Positions 6,178 to 9,096 of a stretch of 9,096 nt of DNA are shown one piece after another (position 1 is the stretch's first letter; every line of letters begins with the position of its first letter). A model generated the notes under the pieces. That model made no database searches and had not been told where the DNA came from. It saw nothing but the letters and a program-made list of their open reading frames with translations. The translations under genes and the position numbers were made by a program. The DNA is from Betaproteobacteria bacterium (GTDB lineage: Bacteria > Pseudomonadota > Gammaproteobacteria > Burkholderiales > SG8-41): positions 1 through 9,096 of the forward strand of contig JAOUIN010000083.1 of NCBI GenBank assembly GCA_029883965.1. The letters run 5' to 3'.

Positions 6178-6986
6178 GCCGCCGCACTCCGCTGGATGAC
6201 TTCACGGATGCGCGCGGCCACGTCCTGCGGTTTTTCGGTCGGTGTGATGTGGCGGCCGCCGGGCAGTACGGTCAGCGTCGATCCGGCAATCGCCTGATGC
6301 AGGGCTTCAGCCATGGCCACCGGCGTGGCGTAGTCCTCTTCGCCGACGACGACCGCGGTCGGTACCTTGATCGACGCGAGTCCGGCGCGCAAATCGCCGT
6401 CACCGAGCATCTCGCAGGTTTTGACGTAGCAATCGACGTTGTTGGCGAGAAATACCTTCACCAGCCGTTCCACGGTTGCTTTTTCGTTGGCGCGGAATGC
6501 GTCGCCGAACCAGCGCCCGGTCTGGAATTCGACCAGTGCTGCCATGCCTTTTTCCTTGCCGGTAGTGCCGCGCTCGCGCCAGGCCTTAGGTGCGTCGGCA
6601 CCGTACCAGGCCGTCGTATCGACCAGCACCAGACCCTTGGTGCGCTGTGGATAGCCGATCGCAAACGCCTGTGCCACCATGCCGCCCATGGAGCAGCCGC
6701 CGACGATGGCCGAAGGCCATTTGACTTGGTCCATCAGTTCGGCGAGGTCGCGCGCGAACAGTTGCGGGGTGTAGGTCGTCAACGGCTGACCGGAGCGGCC
6801 GTGGCCGCGGCAGTCGAAGGTGAGTACCTGTGTGTCTTTGGCCAGCGACTGTGCAATGTCGTCCCAGATGCTGCGGTCCAGCGCCAGCGAATGCACCAGC
6901 GCGATGCGCGGCGCGTCAGGGCCGGCGCCCGCATGCAGGGTATAGGCGATTTCGCAGCCGTCGGTAGTCTTGAAGCGGTCAGCCAT
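6174..6986 (-). CDS. Alpha/beta hydrolase, 3-oxoadipate enol-lactonase (PcaD)-like
   Basis: This 270-residue protein has a complete alpha/beta-hydrolase fold and catalytic triad: the nucleophile elbow G-C-S-M-G-G (Ser99), the acid in V-V-V-G-E-E-D (Asp218) and the base in G-G-R-H-I (His246). The oxyanion-hole strand A-L-V-H-S-L-A-L-D (29-37) and F-D-C-R-G-H-G-R-S-G (57-66) resemble PcaD-type enol-lactonases and related ester or C-C hydrolases of aromatic breakdown. The reaction here is not fixed by sequence: lactone, ester, thioester or C-C hydrolysis all remain possible. There is no signal peptide. The ATG at 6986 has AAGGA 9 nt upstream. It starts 24 nt after the Mo/FAD gene and overlaps the amidohydrolase gene by 4 nt, so it is an internal member of the minus-strand run. 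Confidence 0.92.
   Translation of the reverse strand: MADRFKTTDGCEIAYTLHAGAGPDAPRIALVHSLALDRSIWDDIAQSLAKDTQVLTFDCRGHGRSGQPLTTYTPQLFARDLAELMDQVKWPSAIVGGCSMGGMVAQAFAIGYPQRTKGLVLVDTTAWYGADAPKAWRERGTTGKEKGMAALVEFQTGRWFGDAFRANEKATVERLVKVFLANNVDCYVKTCEMLGDGDLRAGLASIKVPTAVVVGEEDYATPVAMAEALHQAIAGSTLTVLPGGRHITPTEKPQDVAARIREVIQRSAAA
6187..6190 (-). promoter_or_regulatory. Shine-Dalgarno site for the amidohydrolase gene, inside the preceding gene
   Basis: The minus strand reads GGAG, 9 nt before the ATG at 6177, and lies within the last codons of the alpha/beta hydrolase gene. Together with the ATGA overlap this suggests translational coupling. Confidence 0.55.
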
Positions 6987-6995
6987 GTTGCGGAT

Positions 6996-7000
6996 TCCTT
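6996..7000 (-). promoter_or_regulatory. Shine-Dalgarno site for the alpha/beta hydrolase gene
   Basis: The minus strand reads AAGGA, 9 nt before the ATG at 6986, within the 24-nt gap after the Mo/FAD gene. Confidence 0.6.
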
Positions 7001-7010
7001 GTGGTAAATT

Positions 7011-9095
7011 TTATTTCGCCGCGCGCTGCCAGGCACTGAGCAGCACACGAGTACCGATCTCGACGGCCATGTTGCGCTTGTACATCGCCGAGCCGCGCAC
7101 GTTGGCCATCGGTTGTGCCAGATCGCGCACCGGTTTTACCGCGGCGCGGATTGCCGCTTCGTCAAACACCTTGCCTTTGAGTTGATCCAGGTTCAGCGTT
7201 ATCGGTTTCCAGCTGACTGAGCCGACGACGAGGTGCGCGGCAGTGCAGTTGCCATTGGCATCGAGCGTTACGCAGGCGGCGGCATTGACAGTCGGTGTTT
7301 CCAGCACGCCGCGCAGCATGAACTTCTGGAACGCGGTACCGCTGCGTGCCGGCAACGCATCGGCTTCAATCGCGACGACAATATCGTCCTTGCCGAAGCG
7401 TTGCTCGAAGGCCTCGGCGAGTGACAGCGTGCGCTGACCTTTGACCGAAGCAACGGTGACACGGGCGTTGACGCCGAGCAATGCCACCGGCAGATCGAAG
7501 CCGCCGATCAGCGGACCGACGCATCCGCCTACCGTGGTCATGCGCCGTACGCGCACATGTCCGGCAGCATCCAGCGCCTCGGCGACGGCCTGCCAGCCTT
7601 TGCGCAGTCCGGACAGCTGGTGCAGTGTCTGCTGGTTGACAGCGGAGCCCGCGCGCAGCGTGCCTTTGCTGTCGATGCCGACCCGCAACAGTTCCGGGAT
7701 GCGTCCGGTGTAGAGCAGTCGCTTCGCCTGAGGATAACCGCCGCGTTCGCGCCGGATTGCATGCGACATGCCGCCGGACACTATTGCGGTTTCGCCCGCA
7801 GCGTAAAGCCCGATCGCCTCGTCCAGCGTCTGCGGGATCAGCAGTTCGGGTTTGAACGGCCGCGTACCCGAGGGCTTGCCGGTCGTGGACACGCGTGTCC
7901 AGACGCTGCTCTTGGGAGCTGCCGGCGGGGTTTTTGGCTCGTCGGCATAGAGGTCAGGATGCAGCGCCCGGTGAATTTTTTCCGCAGTGATCGGCAGTTC
8001 ATGAATCCGCACGCCCACGGCATCGGCGATGGCATTGGCAATCGCGGCGGGAATGGCGTCAAGGCCGATCTCGCCAAGACCCTTGGCGCCGAAGGGGCCC
8101 GAGGGTTCATAGGAATCGGCGAAGCCGACATGGATTTTCGGTACAAAATCGGCCGAGGGTAGCGGGTAGTCGATGAACTGCGGATCGGTGGGCGTGCCGT
8201 TGTGCCAGTCGAAGTATTCGATCATCGCGAGGCCGATGCCCTGCGTGACCGCGCCTTCAACCTGACCCTGCGCCGCTGAGGGGTGGATGACCGTACCGCA
8301 ATCGACAACCGCGGAAATCTCCTTGAGCTGCACCTGGCCCGTGCCGCGATCGACTTCGACTTCGACGGCTTGCGCGGCGAAGTTGTAAGCGCCGGACTCG
8401 TTGCCGTAGCGGCTGTGGTCCGGGAATTCGGACGGGTTGTCCCAGTTGCCGACGCCGACGATGGCTTCGCCGTTGCGCTTGTAGATGTTGGCGCGCACGA
8501 TGGCGCTGACGGGCTTGAACTCGGTCTCGCCGCCTTTGCGCGGGCCGATCTGGCCATTGATTATCGTCAGATCTTCGACCGGCTTTTTGAATTGTTCAGC
8601 GGCGGCGGCCATCAGCTGTTTGTGCGCTTCAGCCGCGGCGCGTTTGACGGCATTGCCGGCGACGTAGGTGACGCGGCTGGCCAGCGCGCCCAGCGAATGC
8701 GGATGCACGTCGGTGTCCGGCCGCGTGATGTCTACATCCTCGTACGGCAGTCCGAGTTCCTCGGCGGCGATCTGCCGCAGCACGGTGTACGTGCCCTGGC
8801 CGATTTCACCTTCGCCGGTGATGATGGTGGCGCGGCCGTCCTCGTTGATACGCACAATGGCTGAGCTGCCGTCCCAGTCGCCGAAACTGCGGCGGCCGTT
8901 GACGTGGACGCTGCAGCCCATGCCGAGGCCGCGATTCTGTTGTTTGTTCTTTTGCTTTTCTTTCCAGCGGATCAGTTCAGCGGCCTTGTCGATGCACTGC
9001 TTCAGCTCACAACTGGTGATGATATGGTTATGGGGAGACTTGTCGCCTTCTTCGACAGCATTAAGTCGCAGCAGGTCGACGACATCCATGTGCAG
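7011..9095 (-). CDS. Molybdenum hydroxylase: molybdopterin-subunit C-terminal region fused to an FAD-binding subunit (5' end beyond window)
   Basis: This is one uninterrupted frame with two parts of the xanthine dehydrogenase/CO dehydrogenase/4-hydroxybenzoyl-CoA reductase family. Numbered from the Met at 9089, residues about 1-378 are the second half of the molybdopterin subunit: L-L-R-L-N-A-V-E-E-G-D, F-G-D-W-D-G-S (69-75), G-E-I-G-Q-G (94-99), S-R-V-T-Y-V-A-G-N-A (138-147), and G-A-K-G-L-G-E, where Glu340 is the expected catalytic glutamate. A Pro/Ser/Thr-rich linker follows (about 380-410). Residues about 411-692 match the CoxM-type FAD subunit: F-K-P-E-L-L-I-P-Q-T-L-D-E-A, a G-G-M-S-H loop, T-T-V-G-G (518-522), and the C-terminal S-A-M-Y-K-R block. 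The frame is open to the right edge and the Met at 9089 falls inside a block internal to the family, so the hammerhead domain and N-terminus are missing. The 2Fe-2S subunit is not visible. The enzyme probably hydroxylates a heteroaromatic ring or acts on an aryl-CoA; the substrate is unknown. Confidence 0.93.
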   Translation of the reverse strand: MHMDVVDLLRLNAVEEGDKSPHNHIITSCELKQCIDKAAELIRWKEKQKNKQQNRGLGMGCSVHVNGRRSFGDWDGSSAIVRINEDGRATIITGEGEIGQGTYTVLRQIAAEELGLPYEDVDITRPDTDVHPHSLGALASRVTYVAGNAVKRAAAEAHKQLMAAAAEQFKKPVEDLTIINGQIGPRKGGETEFKPVSAIVRANIYKRNGEAIVGVGNWDNPSEFPDHSRYGNESGAYNFAAQAVEVEVDRGTGQVQLKEISAVVDCGTVIHPSAAQGQVEGAVTQGIGLAMIEYFDWHNGTPTDPQFIDYPLPSADFVPKIHVGFADSYEPSGPFGAKGLGEIGLDAIPAAIANAIADAVGVRIHELPITAEKIHRALHPDLYADEPKTPPAAPKSSVWTRVSTTGKPSGTRPFKPELLIPQTLDEAIGLYAAGETAIVSGGMSHAIRRERGGYPQAKRLLYTGRIPELLRVGIDSKGTLRAGSAVNQQTLHQLSGLRKGWQAVAEALDAAGHVRVRRMTTVGGCVGPLIGGFDLPVALLGVNARVTVASVKGQRTLSLAEAFEQRFGKDDIVVAIEADALPARSGTAFQKFMLRGVLETPTVNAAACVTLDANGNCTAAHLVVGSVSWKPITLNLDQLKGKVFDEAAIRAAVKPVRDLAQPMANVRGSAMYKRNMAVEIGTRVLLSAWQRAAK

Positions 9096-9096
9096 T

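Noticed and set aside
5332..6297. A 321-codon + strand open frame opposite the amidohydrolase gene
   Set aside because: It crosses the boundary of two well-supported minus-strand genes and has a composition typical of an antisense shadow.
7557..8162. A 201-codon + strand open frame opposite the Mo/FAD gene
   Set aside because: Low-complexity antisense translation without motifs; the minus strand carries well-matched Mo and FAD domains across the same bases.
9087..9089. ATG as the true start of the Mo/FAD protein
   Set aside because: The following residues match a block internal to molybdopterin subunits, and the frame continues to the edge, so this Met is internal.
1..9096. CRISPR array, tRNA or rRNA gene, insertion sequence or phage genes
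   Set aside because: No regular spaced repeats, cloverleaf-like segments, transposase motifs or terminal inverted repeats were seen; almost all bases belong to metabolic genes.

Overview
The window is GC-rich, coding-dense DNA from a bacterial chromosome. The most likely source is a betaproteobacterium, probably of Burkholderiales type. Evidence for this is the high GC at third codon positions, the closely spaced catabolic genes, and two stand-alone Bug-type periplasmic binding proteins of the tripartite tricarboxylate transporter (TTT) family, which is strongly expanded in that group. The taxonomic call is inference: no rRNA or marker gene is present.

Layout. On the + strand there is only the 3' part of a UbiD-family prenylated-FMN decarboxylase gene (2-1288). 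It converges on a six-gene minus-strand run, and a 15-bp perfect hairpin with A and T tracts on both sides (1301-1336) sits between them as a shared two-way terminator. Read in the direction of transcription (right to left), the minus-strand run is: a molybdenum hydroxylase in which the C-terminal part of the molybdopterin subunit is fused to an FAD-binding subunit (9095-7011, 5' end off the window); an alpha/beta hydrolase resembling 3-oxoadipate enol-lactonase (6986-6174); an ACMSD-like amidohydrolase-superfamily decarboxylase (6177-5161, ATGA overlap with the gene before it); a Bug/TTT binding protein (5110-4142); a thiamine-diphosphate (ThDP) enzyme of the acetolactate synthase/benzoylformate decarboxylase type (4113-2362); and a second Bug/TTT binding protein (2327-1350). 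Gaps between these genes are 24, -4, 50, 28 and 34 nt, and I see no terminator hairpin between them, so they look like one transcription unit whose promoter lies beyond the right edge.

How the genes may work together. The set fits uptake and breakdown of an unidentified carboxylated aromatic or heteroaromatic compound. The binding proteins would capture a carboxylate in the periplasm, the Mo/FAD enzyme would hydroxylate (or, in the hydroxybenzoyl-CoA reductase subfamily, dehydroxylate) the ring, the alpha/beta hydrolase would open an ester, lactone or C-C bond, and the ACMSD-like, ThDP and UbiD enzymes offer three different ways to remove CO2 or cleave next to a carbonyl. The substrate and the order of steps cannot be read from the sequence, and the UbiD gene may belong to a separate unit.

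No tRNA, rRNA, CRISPR array, insertion sequence or other mobile element was seen. There is no gene-free stretch over 300 bases; the longest gap is 61 nt and holds the terminator. The most distinctive points are the Mo-then-FAD domain order of the fused hydroxylase, the co-occurrence of three decarboxylase-type folds, the two binding proteins placed around the ThDP gene without membrane subunits, and a sharply AT-rich codon patch inside the amidohydrolase gene.
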